Shown here: positions 46,601 to 58,330 of the stretch, piece after piece
How the letters are laid out: each line of letters begins with the position of its first letter
Numbering within the stretch: position 1 is the stretch's first letter
DNA from: Sanghuangporus weigelae
Lineage: Eukaryota; Basidiomycota; Agaricomycetes; Hymenochaetales; Hymenochaetaceae
Assembly: GCA_033182465.1 (NCBI GenBank)
Contig: CP137320.1
Location: 1,984,001-2,048,000 of the forward strand
Direction: 5' to 3'
Length of the DNA stretch: 64,000 nucleotides
Made by a program: the position numbers and the translations under genes
Notes under the pieces: generated by a model
Database searches by the model: none
What the model was told of the DNA's origin: nothing
Seen by the model: only the letters and a program-made list of their open reading frames with translations

Positions 46601-47978
46601 AGTGGGGTTATTCGAAGAGCTTACGCTCCGTCTGCTGCAGACAGACGAGAGTGAAAGTAGCAAGGTGAAGGATCTCTCGAGATTCATCAACATGATCATC
46701 CTTCGACTATTCGCGACGTGCCGGAGAATGGCAGTCTTGAGGTATACTTCTCAGCATCTGTCCTTAGTGATTACGACTGACATCTTCTCAGGGCATTGTT
46801 TTCTCTGCTTCTTCAAATAGTCAAGCCGTTCCCGGTGAATGGAACTCTACCAGAGTCCAAAGAAGCGAAGGTTGCAGAGCTAGTTCTGAAATGTATCTGG
46901 AAACTTGCCCGTAATATCCCGACGGATCTGGAAAAGCAAGAATTAGATCCGGTAGAGTTGTTCCCTGCCATAGAGCATTTTCTGCAATCAATCCCTCCAA
47001 ATGAATGGCGTGCGCGTGCGACGAACAAAGTACCGAGCGGCGATATGCCCTTGCGAACCATTAAAGTTATAATACAGCATGTCGTCGGTCAGTAACGCTG
47101 CTTTTCCATTCAGACTCACTGATTCAACGAATTACTGTTAGCTTTCTATGGGGATGAAGTTTATGACCTGCTGTCGTCGTCGTTCGAAGATCCTTCTGCG
47201 ACTATCGTGTATCCTTATGTCTATCGCATACTTAACACCAGCCGACAAAACCAAGAGAATGGTGCTCAGCGACATCCAACAAATGGATCTTCAAACGGAG
47301 TTGGCCAGTCTGAATCTAGTCCTTCAGGCAGTCAGCCTACCAGTCCTCGGGCTAGATCGTCAGTTGCATCTACGGACCATCGCAACTCGGTCCCAAGTCG
47401 GCATACGTCTCACAGCGGGTTATCAGCAAATGGTGGAAGCATGCTGCCCCCTCCTGTTGACGAGCCGGACCCGGACGATCAGCTGATTACAATTATTAAC
47501 CATATCTCGAGTGAAACGACGGGAGCTATGCACAAGGAAGGGATCACGGAGTTGCATCATTTCCTCAAGGCATATCCTCATAAGAAGCCTCGTGTGGATA
47601 GGATGCTAGAGAATACTGGACCTGCCTTCCGAAAATACATTGCACGCGCGTTGGCTAGTAGAGCTGCTGAAGACGAGGAACGTAATGTTGCAGTTGCGGA
47701 CACGCTTTCCAGTACGTTCCTATGCAGTCTCTTGAATTCCAATAGTAATGCTATTTTTTCCAGAGCTTGAATCAAAGAGTCGAGATGTTCCTTATGGTTC
47801 AGGACTTGAACGCGAGTCTGTCTCGCCCAAATCTCCCACTTCGCCAAGAAGGACCAGTGGTCCAACTGAATTACCTCCTGCCGAGAAGGAAAGATTACAT
47901 CGATTGCATGACTTGTTTCATTATCGTGCCACTTCGACGAGCAATAGTTCACGGCCAAAGGATCTGGATGGGAGCTGA
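40664..47978 (+). CDS. STU2: XMAP215/Stu2/Alp14-family TOG microtubule polymerase
   Basis: Microtubule plus-end polymerase. About 15 exons give roughly 2,100 residues. TOG1 starts near residue 10 (PIGDRLAHKNWKARVSGYEA, FVGPAIEPWLADLKPVQVKE). TOG2 follows (VPSGFQTALASSKWKERKEA, IADVVKALAGRMSDANINCV), then an Ala/Pro/Lys-rich linker. TOG3 has EIATNLGDSNWKLRLAALEE and SVGWIDTALMEFGVSG. TOG4 has LLKGTIILSGAKSDAWKTKK and LATLTAIAEACEGVDSIVPG. A basic Ser/Pro linker leads to the fifth array (RWVIESGPTRKDLVDLLQIQ, AEALCFVPTIINKLGDAREA, YSRIFQLLMDYGLKSKVAKT). A second linker and a helical C-terminal domain (SDNVSLTISKILSSDPARSV-like, RAVDRMLENTGPAFRKYIAR) end in RATSTSNSSRPKDLDGS. Five arrays are more like animal XMAP215 than the two-TOG yeast Stu2. 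The array count is by eye. Confidence 0.9.
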
Positions 47979-48390
47979 ATCGGTCGGTCGAATGCTTAGG
48001 AATATCTATTTCTGTTTTCGCTTTCTCCGTATTTGATCTAGAGGACAAGGTATACAGTCCTATTCATTATTCATAGTAATGCTTTTCATGTAAGTGAAAT
48101 ATAACACCATTTTCAACATGATTCAAAAATGAATGAATGATCTGGACTCCTGACGGGATGGGAAGACTCGACTCAGCTCATCGTCGAGGTCATGTGCCAT
48201 TTCCACCTCGTACTTCCGCTCTTCCTTCTTATACATACATCGTAGTTTATGTCTCTATAGCTTCATTTCCGCTCATCGGCTGCTTGCGGGCTGCTATCAA
48301 CGGACGCGGAGAGCAAGTCGCCGTTTGCATCTGTAAATTCAGCCTAAGCTTGTCACTTTGTCCCCACCACCAACCAACCTGTCCGTCACA
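47979..48390. promoter_or_regulatory. Intergenic, acyltransferase promoter
   Basis: About 410 bases between co-directional genes, turning CT-rich just before the acyltransferase ATG (CACAATG). No gene seen. Confidence 0.45.
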
Positions 48391-51162
48391 ATGCCAGGTC
48401 GGACCCCAGACATCGTCTATGACTTGGTCTTGCAGTTCTGGCGCACAGTCATAAGTATATTCTTCAGAGAAATACGACCAAGAGGAGCCTATCATATACC
48501 AAAGCATGGACCCGTCATATTCGCTGCCGCACCACATCACAACCAGGTTTGTGGGCTCTCGTGTCCGAATGAATCTCTTCACTCACTTCTATCATCTGTA
48601 GTTCTTGGATCCGCTACTCCTGACATCCGAAATGCACAGGGAGACGCGTCGGAGGGTCGAATTCCTCATAGCCGCGAAGAGCATGAAAAGGAAAGTCATC
48701 GGCTTTTTTGCGCGTCTGATGTCCAGCAGTACGTACTTCTTCCGTCGTGATGCGAATGCATATTTATTCATTCTGCAGTTCCTGTGTCAAGAGCGGCAGA
48801 TGAAGCAAAACAAGGCACAGGATCCATCGCCCTGTCTGAAAGTGATCCGTGCTTGGTCGTGGGACACGGTACCAAATTCACTTCCGAGTTGAAGCCTAAA
48901 TGCCAAATCATGCTCCCCAAGTATTTGAATTCGATGCTTGCGGAGGTGACAGAGGTTATTTCGGACACCGAAGTACGAATCAAGCGAGAGTTTGGAGGGG
49001 AGAGCGGGAAGGGAACTACTAAAGTACGGGATGCGATTAAAGAGGCAAACAAGAATGGCAAGGATGGAGTGGACTACAGAGTACTGCCATTCATTGATCA
49101 GCAGGAAATGTACCGGTTCGTTTACCAGAGACTGAGAGATGGTGGCTGTATTGGCATTTTCCCTGAAGGTTTGTATGTTGTGTCCTTCCAGACTCTGTAC
49201 TCACTACAATTTCTTGGAAGGTGGAAGTCATGATCGAACCGACTTACTACCCATGAAAGCTGGAATCGCCATCATGGCTCTCGGTGCAATGGCAAATGAT
49301 CCCTCAGTAAAGGTAAAGATTGTCCCAGTCGGATTATCCTACTTCCACGCACACCGTTTCCGTTCAAGGGCTGTTGTTGAATTCGGCTCTGCCATGGATG
49401 TACCTCCGGAACTGGTCAGCATGTTCAAGGAGGGTGGAAGCAAAAAAAGAGAAGCATCAGCCAAGCTACTTGACCTTATCTACGAAGGTTTAAAGACTGT
49501 GACGTTGCGGGCTCCTGACTACGAAACTCTTATGGTATTAGCGGGCTTTTATTAACTTTATCTGACATTCTTATGACTTCTACGATAGGTGATTCAAGCT
49601 GCTCGCCGCCTGTACGAGACTCCTGGACAGCATCTCACCCTTGGCCAAGTTGTAGAACTCAATAAACGATTCCTCGAAGCATACATGCACTTCAAGGAGG
49701 AACCTCGCGTGCAAAAGCTAAAAGAGAATGTTCTCAAGTATAATCGGGCCGTCCGAGATCTCGGTCTGCGGGATCATCAGGTAGATGTTGTGGTATTTCT
49801 GTAGTGTGTCGTGAATTAACAAAGAAATAGGTTCCGCGTGCGAAACCGGCCAGTTGGAAGACACTCGGACTGCTCGGATATCGTTTAGGCCTTCTTATCG
49901 TCTGGTCGCTATTGGCGCTGCCGGGTGTTGTCTTGAATGCACCCATTTTCATCACCGCATCTATCATATCAAGAAAGAAAGCGAGAGGTATTTCATTTCA
50001 CCGTATATCACATAAAGTTATATCTGATAAACTTTGTTTTCCAGAGGCGTTGGCCGCGTCGAACGTGAAAATTGCTGGTCGAGATGTACTCGCAACCTGG
50101 AAGGTCCTTATTTCTCTCGGTGTGGCTCCTGTTCTTTATACGACGTATGCGATCATCGCAACTATCATTGCCATTAAAGCAAATGCTCTACTTCGCTGGA
50201 GAATATGGACACCGATTCTAACCATGTTTATCCTTCCATTCATGAGCTATGGAGCATTGAAGTTCGGTGAGGCCGGCATGGATATACTAAAGTACGGGAT
50301 AGAGATCCAGCTATTGGCGCTGCGCAAGCTGACTGCTTATCCAGGTCTTTACGACCGCTTGTTATTGCACTCTTTCCTGGTCAGCAACGATCATTAAACA
50401 ATCTCAAGCGGATGCGAGAGGATTTGTCCAATGAACTTTCAGAGCTTATCAATGAATTTGGTCCGAAATTATGGGATGACTTCAACCATGTACGTCAGAG
50501 ATTCGATTCGACCGTGAGATCCATGCTGACTTCCCAAGTGGAAGATTGTGGTTCCTTCTGCAAGTGTTCCGCCCTCTTCAGGTACGCCGGGTCTCTGGCG
50601 GAGAAAGAGCGGAACGGGGGCTGTTGATGCTCAAGGAAACTTACTTGTTCACCCGATGGTAATTCTTGTCACTCGAATTTGGGCGATATAAGTATGTTAA
50701 TATCATATTGCATAGACTTGGCTGGATGAGCGCCTATTTGGCTGGAGTAAGAGTGCTTCTCGTGGGACAAGTGCTTGGGGCGGGCATCAAAGCACAGAGC
50801 CCAGTCGAGCGCCTAGTCCCGTGCCCTCTGATGACGAGGACCATGGAGATTACGAGGACGTACTCGCGTATTTGCTACCGGATAATGATGGGGTGGTGAC
50901 TCGGAATCGATCCAGGAGTACACGTAGCTCCTATGCTGATCTCCAGCATCTGAAGATGACGCCTGCGATCGCGACTGGTGTGAATACTCGTCATGGACCT
51001 GGAAGTTCGCCAGTGGATGCCACTGGTGAGTCACACCGCCAACGAAAAGGTAGCTTGACGGGCGACGTCTCGGTTAAACGAATTGGCGACCTTGATCGAG
51101 ACGAGCCATTCAGGGAGGCCACAGAAGAAATTAATGAAGAGAACGAACGTAAAAGACGGTGA
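48391..51162 (+). CDS. SCT1: Glycerol-3-phosphate/dihydroxyacetone-phosphate acyltransferase, Sct1/Gpt2 type
   Basis: ER enzyme for the first acylation in glycerolipid synthesis. ATG 48391 starts MPGRTPDIVYDLVLQFWRTV. Motif I is split by an intron: FAAAPHHNQ joined to FLDPLLLTSEMHRETRRRV, giving the catalytic HxxxxD as HNQFLD. A family-specific insertion follows (VSRAADEAKQGTGSIALSES, PCLVVGHGTKFTSELKPKCQ). Motif III is DGGCIGIFPEG then GSHDRTDLLPMKAGIAIMAL, and motif IV is VKIVPVGLSYFHAHRFRSRA. The C-terminal half has membrane spans (GLLIVWSLLALPGVVLNAPI, ISLGVAPVLYTTYAIIATII, WTPILTMFILPFMSYGALKF) and a Ser-rich cytosolic tail ending EEINEENERKRR. About nine exons. The order of motifs and the spans after the acyltransferase domain match fungal Sct1/Gpt2. 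Confidence 0.9.
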
Positions 51163-51402
51163 TTAAGGATGTTGTGTTGTACCGGCATCACGGACTTCGG
51201 ATTGCATCGAGAAAAGTAGGATTGCCATTCTATGTAGTACATTTACCGATCAAAATCATCTTAGCGTGCAAAAACAATACAAGTAGACTCTAGGTAGCTG
51301 ATACGATACAGCATGAAAAATGTACAGGCGGCATCAATCACGGCACACGGTCCGAAAAGATAGTCTAGAAGAAGAAATGTCTTAAAACAACTCGCGGAGA
51401 AT

Positions 51403-51969
51403 CTACGGGCTGGGTAGGCCCCGGATAGCGATGTAAGGCTCGCGACGCATCAGGTATTTGCTGAATTCAGTACCGCAATTCGCGCATCTGTGAAGAAATA
51501 TTATGAGTTTGGAAACTGGATTTTACGAGACGATCGGATAAGCCGAACCGCAAATCTGTGACGCCATTGATAAACTGAAGAAGATTAGCATCAGCGGCTC
51601 AATCACTTGAAGTCTATCTCAGCCACGCGCTAGAACCCACCTGGGTATGTGAGCAGCCTCCCTCTTCGGCCTTGTAGTTTCCTAGGGCTTCTTTACCCAA
51701 ATCCAAGCATCGGATAGAGACCTATCTCAGAGGTTAGTAAACAGTAGAAAATAAGTCTCGCAGTCAGGCATTTGACGCGACTGAGACACTGACAGCTTTC
51801 GCTGGATAGTTTCCCTTAGCCCTGGAGGATGAAGCGTCAACCTTCAATCGTGCTTCACAGCCCTCACTATGGCTCGAAAAACTTACGGAACGTGCTTTGT
51901 GATGATGTAAATTGGCTCGCCTCTTAGAGAACCACACTTCTCAACCGTCAAGTAGGGATCAGAGGACAT
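51403..51969 (-). CDS. Small Cys-containing protein of unknown function
   Basis: Four short exons on the minus strand join to about 85 residues. Exon 1 (ATG 51969) gives MSSDPYLTVEKCGSLRGEPI then YIITKHVP with a GTAAGT donor. Exon 2 gives VSIRCLDLGKEALGNYKAEE then GGCSHTQ. Exon 3 gives FINGVTDLR and exon 4 gives CANCGTEFSKYLMRREPYIA then a stop at 51403. Five cysteines and one His (KCGS, RCLD, GCSH, CANC) could bind one zinc. All splice sites are GT..AG and keep the frame, which is the main support. I do not know the family. It lies between the 3' end of the acyltransferase gene and the 3' end of MAP1, and no ORF of useful length marks it. Confidence 0.55.
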
Positions 51970-52403
51970 TGTAGCAAAAGACAAGTCAATGAATTGGTGT
52001 CTGAGACAGAAGAAAATGGGCGAGATAGGTAGCTAAGTAGGAGAAAGCCAGACAACCGAGGAGGATGCTATCCTTTGGCATTGTCGACCACTTCTTATAT
52101 CGTGATTTGAGGCCAAGGGCAGAGGAGTTTTCGTCTGCGGCTCAACTGTCGAATGATAAGCCATAAAGTTACCGAATCGTCGCGATAACCATCTATAGGG
52201 CCCTTAGCTCAGATCCATTTCAGTCTACACGAAATTCCAAATACGCGTCATCGCGCACATCGTCCTTACATTCCGGAAAGAAAGGCTAAGTCCGGAACTT
52301 TGTATATAAAAGAAAGCGAATACAGAAAGCTTGATAATATGCTCTAAAAGATCCCGCGCCGTGCATCGCTCTGACTTCACAGGGCACGAGGTCAAAGAAG
52401 TCA
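51970..52403. other. Intergenic, no gene seen
   Basis: About 430 bases. It should hold the promoter of the small Cys protein and the MAP1 3' end. A GGGCCCTTAGCTCAG word near 52198 looks like a tRNA start, but no matching acceptor or T-arm follows. Confidence 0.45.
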
Positions 52404-54337
52404 TTAAAGCTCTCGCTTCGTGCCTGCGGTGAGGACATCGACGCCCGTATCTGTTATCCTGTGAGTCATCGCCTCGTCATCACTGATCTGCTTCTCAAGC
52501 TTCTGAATGAAAATGGAAATACTTACAGTAAGGTTTCCTCAAATTGAGCGCTCCTTTTCCCGTCTGCCGTTGTACATGTCCAGTCATCTGGCCAATGCAG
52601 CCCATCCCAAGTTCCGAGATTGATCATCTGAAAACAGAAACAGTTAATTCCAGTTATCTAGTGTTATCAATGGAAGGGCGAAGCAACCGCCTACCGGCTC
52701 GATTGTGAACGTCTTCCAGAGTAGCGATATCAGCACTGGTGCTTCAAATTAATTGACAAGGCTCACCATTCCTGGCTTCATTGTCCCAATGGCTTTATTC
52801 TTGGCATAGTGCGGTATGTTCGGATTGCAATGGAATAGCTTGCTGACACCGTGTCCGGTGTACTGGCGAAAAACCGAGCACCCGTTGCGCTTAGCTATTG
52901 GCTCACTGAGGAACAAGATTCCAAACCAGTCAAAGATGAAGGACGATAAGGAGTTTGCGGCTGGGTTGTACTCACATAACTTTGCCAATGTCCCGGAATA
53001 AGGCGCCTGGTTTGCAGATTTTTATCGCTTCATCTAAGCACTCGCGAGTCGTTCGGATGAGCTTTTGGGACTCCTCATCGATGTCGCCAACAGCATAGGT
53101 TTCGTTCAAATCTCCGTGAAACCCTAAATTTTAGTACCAAATCTCCATTAGACAATGCCAGCCAGAAAACTGGATAAATATACATGCCGTCATAATAAAG
53201 ACTGACGTCTGAGGTGAAAAGTTTAAGCCAGCATGAAGAGAACTAGGGATAGGCTGAGCCAGACCAATGTTAATAATGTCTCCGTTCAAGAGAGGCCGAC
53301 GGTCTGGAATCCCATGGCAGATTACTTCGTTGACAGATCTAGGCCAATCGGGAGTAACGATGAGTTTAAATGGATACAACTGGCTTAAAGTGATGACATA
53401 CGTGCAGACGGATTTGGGAAATTGCCGATAGTTCAAGTCCGAAGGATAGGCGTCCCGCTCGATAGTGGCCTGATGCACTATTGCATCTATCTCGTCGGTG
53501 GTTATACCGGGCTTGATGGCTGCGCCAGCGATATCCAAAATCTCTCGGCCAAGCTGGTGGAACGGGAATTGAGCGAAAGTGAGGGGCTAGGGTGAACATA
53601 TCTGAGGTTAAGGGCACGTACCCTGCACACCGTTCGCATCTTCTCCTGCTCTTCTGGACTCAATATATGCGGTGGAGTGGCCAAGGCTAGCCTTTCGGAT
53701 TTTGATTCGCCACGCACTTGAGATTTCGGGGTAACAGGAGATATTAATATGCTGTGAAGCCACGAACAGAGTGGAGAAAAGACTTGACCCTACCATCATC
53801 AGCGTAGTCTGGTTTCGGAATATGGCTTGGAACAGTACGTCGGGGGGACAAGGGATACGCTGGCCGCAATGATCCAGAGAATTTGAAGTCGTCAAAAGGG
53901 TTCCCATCCTCTGGAACCCAGTTGAGTGATGAATATCATAGCACGGTCGAACAACATACCTGTCTTTGTTATTGATAAATTTACGATGTCATGGATGATT
54001 TTGTGTTGTTTCTTTTGCATGGGAATTACGTCCAGATCACTCTCTGAAGATAACGTGTTCTATGCTTACCCCTAGCATGCTATGCATCAGTACCTATATC
54101 AACCTTAACATCGTGAAACATACAATCATTTTTGAAGCATTGTTGGTTGCAAAAGAAGGAGCCCTGTATGCCGAGTCTAAATTAGACTGCATGAGTTTTC
54201 CTGAGAGTAATGCTGATCAGTATCATAGCAGATAATGCTTACTTACTGCAGGTCGGGCATTCCAAACGCGAAGGAGGGCTTCCATTGAGGCATTTGGAAC
54301 TTTGACAGGGTACACCAGATGTCTCCGTTGCGCCCAT
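52404..54337 (-). CDS. MAP1: Methionine aminopeptidase 1
   Basis: Cytosolic metalloprotease that removes the initiator methionine. ATG 54337 starts [19 protein letters not shown] with the type-1 zinc-finger leader: CQSSKC, ECPTCSK, then [15 protein letters not shown] and [12 protein letters not shown] linker with [20 protein letters not shown] precedes the pita-bread fold: [20 protein letters not shown] and [40 protein letters not shown] carries the conserved His, [19 protein letters not shown] carries the two metal Asp, and [20 protein letters not shown] carries the metal His. TFTIEPMIN and [18 protein letters not shown] carry the metal Glu residues. About nine exons. Its start codon lies at the left border of the duplicated NYN block and it diverges from NYN copy A, 365 bases away. 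Confidence 0.93.
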
Positions 54338-54702
54338 GATGGTACAAAGAATGTAAGTAGCGGAGTAAGTAAGGGTGGACACATCAAAATTCAGTATTAT
54401 TAGTTTAGTATTAGGAGAAGGCACGTGACTGATCACTTTCTTCGGCCTCCATGAATTCAAGTTTCAGGCTTGTACGTACGTGAACGTGTTGTGAAGAGTT
54501 GACTCGTGCGAGGATTGTGCCCTGTCCTGTCTTCGATACCTAACGACATGTACACGTGTAACCCTTGCTTGATCTCCATATCGCCACAGCTCAGCTCGTG
54601 CTTTTATTTCTTGGTTGGATTATCTCAGTATTGTCTCTACCGCAAGAGCCCACTGAGTGCTAGGTGAATCTGCGTTCTGGATACCCTTTGATCGACACAG
54701 AC
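54338..54702. promoter_or_regulatory. Bidirectional promoter of MAP1 and NYN copy A
   Basis: The 365 bases between two divergent start codons. CACGTGAC at 54422-54429, read on the other strand as GTCACGTG, is a perfect Cbf1-type RTCACRTG site. The word GTGAAGAGTTGAC lies near 54490-54502. Both recur in the region upstream of copy C. Confidence 0.6.
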
Positions 54703-56212
54703 ATGGAAGGACCAGCTGCCTCTGAAGTAGCCATCTTCTGGGACTATGGTAAACTTCTAGCTGGACTGCATACGTGTTATTCCTTAATTTCCCTCAACCT
54801 CTTTTTACTTTACAGAAAACTGTCATCCTCCTTCTGATGTCTCTGCACATAAGCTTGTAGATAAAATCCGTTGTTTAGCACAAACGCTTGGTCCTATAAA
54901 AACCTTCAAGGCCTACGTTGATTTGTCATTGGAATGCGCAAACCCGAGGTCCCTTGCTTTCCATTCTGATCTCCAGTCTTCAGGAGTGACTTTGGTGCAT
55001 TGCCCTCATAATGGCAAGAAAGACGTTGCAGACAAGATGATGATAGGTATATCAATTCAGCAGATGGCGAATAAGTACTGATGCCTCCTCTAGTGGATAT
55101 ACTTGTCTTTGCGGTAAACAACCATGGCCCGGCGACAATTGCCATTATCACCGTAGATCGAGACTTTGTGTACGCAGCCGCTGAGGCTACGAGGGCACAA
55201 AGTTGTGTTATTTACTCATAAAAGGGACGCAATTTTGAAGATGCAGGCAGACGTCGTTTTTGACTGGCAGAAGATCGTGATCGACGCAATCTCAAAGGAC
55301 GAGGGCATTCTGGTCGACTCAGATAATCCAATGAATCCTCCAAATGCATCCGTCCTTGCTGATGAAACGAAGTCAAGTGAACACCTCTCCCCAAGTATGT
55401 TGTTTCAATTGCAGTTTTCCATCAGAAACTGACTTGATGGTTATTGTTGATTAGACGACCATCTTAAGCCTGGGTCCACGAGCCCTTCGGCCTGCCTGAA
55501 AGCGGGTCCTGGGAAAAGCCGCGATTGTGCTACCCAAGATTCGACGGTGACACTAAGCAGTGTTTCGTCAAGCTCCCAATCGACGGATGGATCAACTTCA
55601 CATTCCATGTTCCCCGATCCAATTGGGCGATTTCGGACACTCATAGAATACTTCTATGATCAGTGGGCTCTGACTGGCGAAACTCGAATACGCTCTTCGA
55701 TTGTTGCCTCGGAATTGCTAAAGCGAGACTCAAAGGTCTATGAGAAAGCGGCTGTTCGCCAGATGAAACAGTACATCGAAGAGGCCAGACTGGCTAAAGT
55801 GATCATTACGCCCGGTATGAACAGCCAGGGAGATTGCTGGATCGAAATTCCGGCCAATCTTCCTGCATTTGTCGCTTTACGCGAGAAGAATACCGCTTCA
55901 GACACCATTTCTCCACCAAAGCCAAAAAAAGCGCCACGGTCCTCTTCACAGATGGTGACAGGCATTGTGGATCCCATGTTCAAGCCCCTTGTTGACCGCC
56001 TGCGAATGGAACAACCTTCGTATCAACTTTCAGATTCCACGCTCGGTCCTTTCTTTAGGACTGAACATCCCCATGTTTATAAACTGGCAAAAGTAGCAAC
56101 CCTTTCTCGGTATCTTCAGAAGGCGAAGGAGTGTGGTGTTGTGTACTTCCCAGGCCCGCACTCGTTAGGGCGTCAATGTGTCAGACTTGTACAGGCTCTT
56201 CGAAGGAAGTGA
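54703..56212 (+). pseudogene. NYN plus OST-HTH/LOTUS-like gene, copy A (frame broken in NYN)
   Basis: Same plan as copy C. Exon 1 (54703-54748, 46 bases) ends EVAIFWDY, exon 2 (54816-55046, 231 bases) ends DVADKMMI, and exon 3 starts at 55093. Exon sizes match C and D exactly. In exon 3 the NYN motif reads TVDRDF where C and D have TGDRDF. Next to it, 5 bases are missing relative to C, so the frame ends at a stop soon after. Beyond it the matching sequence resumes in another frame (HKVVLFTHKRD, MQADVVFDWQKIV). After an intron an intact C-terminal part follows (ORF to 56212): RFRTLIEYFYDQW, YIEEARLAKVIITPGM, PLVDRLRMEQPSYQL and FFRTEHPHVYKLA, the two OST-HTH-like repeats. The second half might still be expressed as a separate protein of about 220 residues. 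Confidence 0.75.
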
Positions 56213-56583
56213 TTCGTCGCAGGATTTGGATGGACCTATCTCTTGTTGATTCAGGTAAATTCAGTATGTATCGTTGATCTGATGATACCTCGCAAATGCT
56301 AACATGTGTACATACTTTACAATGATTGTCGAATATATTCAACCCAATTTCACGACCATTATAGATATTCCGCAACGTGACACATGGGAACCGATGAGTA
56401 GACTGGTATCCTATAAACATTTGGCTAGTGTACAGAGACGATGGACCTTGGTCAGAAATGTACTGTCTAATCTACATTTTCAATACAAGCGAGGCAGTAA
56501 ATAAACGGAAGACGAAAATTATACCATGCCTATCTTTACATTTGATCCTAATACGCATCGAAGCGCGTGCAAAGTCCTTGCTC
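56213..56583. other. Convergent 3' intergenic, A/B
   Basis: About 370 bases between the stops of A(+) and B(-). It is clearly similar to 60490-60824 between C and D. No ORF of note. Confidence 0.5.
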
Positions 56584-58330
56584 TCAACTGTTTGATCCAT
56601 GATGGACTATCCCACGATAAAATGGCATAAGCTCGGCCCATTCACTCCCTGGAGAACCACCACTTCCGATTCGAATGATGCCATTTCTCTCAGCTTTCTC
56701 AAGATAAGCCGAAAGACCGGAGACATTAGCACGCTTATACAAGTCTGGGTGTTGTGCTCTGAAAAACATTCCGAGTGCAGAATATAGAAGTCTATGAGAT
56801 GGGGTCTCGGTGCGAAGTCGACTGGTAAGAGGAGCGTAAACCCATTCGGTAGCTGGCTGGGAAACCGGTAGGGAATTTGTCTGTTTTGAGGGTGCGGCCA
56901 AAGAAGCGGTATTCTTCATCGGCTGCGCATCCTGAACCGGAGGATAAAGCACAGGATTTAATTCCGCCCAGCCACTCCCTCGCTATTAAGACCAGGGCTG
57001 ATGATCACCCCGACCTTTCTTGCAGCCTCAATATACGACTTCAGCTTTGTGACTCCTGCTATCTCAAAAACACGGGGGTTTCTCTTCCGGATCTCCACCG
57101 CTACCTCTGATGAGAGGATTCGGGTGGATCTATTAGCAACCCTTCGTTCAATGAAAAACGATATGAGTGTCTGAAATCGCTGTTGATTTTCTCGTATTGG
57201 AAGAGGTGCACTTTGTATTGAAGCGGCAGCTGGCACAGATGAGTTACCGGTGGAGCTGGTCTGACCGGCTTTGACGGCCGACTCAAATCCAATACACGGT
57301 TGATCGACAGCTGGCAATGTCATTCCACTCGATTCCTTCGGTAAACTCGTTGAAGAGGAACGACATCGGCGGTCGTCGACTAGAGCACGATTGGATGATT
57401 GGTAGGAGCTTCCCGTCGAGTCGGCCGTTATGCCTCCTTGTTCAACTTGGCGAGGCTCCATGCATCCTGTAGATGTGTCTTGAGGTGTCTCGAGTCGAAT
57501 ATGGGTCAAATCCGGAACACTTGAAATAGTATAGCCATGAAGTGCATTGCCTGAGGATGTAGCTTCATGTGTCGAAGTCGGTTTGGCTATGAGCAATGGC
57601 TCTGAGATCGGTACATCAGGCTCCATCTCGGATGTCAATGATGCCGTCTCAAATTCAGTAGATGCCTCCGACGATTCCAATAGGCGCGAAGAACGCCGAA
57701 ACGATGGATGGGACTCCCGTGCTGGTTCGAACGCGACAGAATTCTTCGCGGTCCTAGCAAGTGCGGCCCTGGTATTTTCAGAACAAGATAATTTGTTCAG
57801 CGCCATAGAATCACCATGGCACGTCGAAGATTCAGCGCCGTGTAATCCGAGATCCATCCCTGCTTCCCTGTCATAGTAACTGTACAGTGACGGAGACGAG
57901 TCGACACGAGAGTTGAAAGAGGAAGTTGGCCGATGTGGGTCGTGTAAACTTCTAATGAATGAATTGAATTCGGACTGAGACCGGGTTATAGAATGAACTT
58001 CATGCTTAGAGGGCCGATTCGGCTTGTTGCAGTTGGGTAATTGTGAATCCGGCAGACAGGTGAACTTGAGGTTGCAGAAACAGGAGGACCACTTGGCTTA
58101 GGAGCTGAAGCAGCTAAAGTGTCTGGTTTCTGGCTGTCAGAATCCACTGCAAAATCCATCGGATCGAGTACATCTGTCTGCCAGCCATAAAGCTCATCAG
58201 CCTGAACCTTCAGGCTTGCAAGGGAATTGGAAGTAAGAGGAATAACGATGACACGATATCCTTGCAGCTTCAGAATTGCGGCGGCACAAGCAAAGTCGCG
58301 ATCTCCAGTAATCAGAACGATGCACGTAGG
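56584..58330 (-). pseudogene. NYN plus OST-HTH/LOTUS-like gene, copy B (truncated pseudogene)
   Basis: Collinear with copy D but lacking D's exons 1 and 2 and the start of exon 3. Similarity begins abruptly at GPTCIVLITGDRDFACAAA next to 58330. The frame is broken at least twice relative to D. One break comes after SPVCRIHNYPTATSRIGPLS, in the low-complexity linker. The other is a one-base loss in the segment after GVIISPGLNSEG, where D reads GTGWVEMNPVLYPP. Between the breaks a 300-codon frame remains open (56958-57857), carrying the Ser/Thr-rich linker and first OST-HTH repeat (QRFQTLISFFIERR, KLKSYIEAARKVGVI). The second repeat (YAPLTSRLRTETPSHRLLYS, LGMFFRAQHPDLYKRANVSG) lies in the last frame. 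No promoter or start remains. Confidence 0.8.

Noticed and set aside
52195-52215. GGGCCCTTAGCTCAG, which resembles the 5' end of a tRNA
   Set aside because: No D-stem partner, T-arm or matching acceptor follows within 100 bases.
57547-57876. Forward open frame opposite NYN copy B, echoed at 61711-61947
   Set aside because: It recurs opposite copy D only because both are antisense of the same Ser/Thr/Glu-rich linker.
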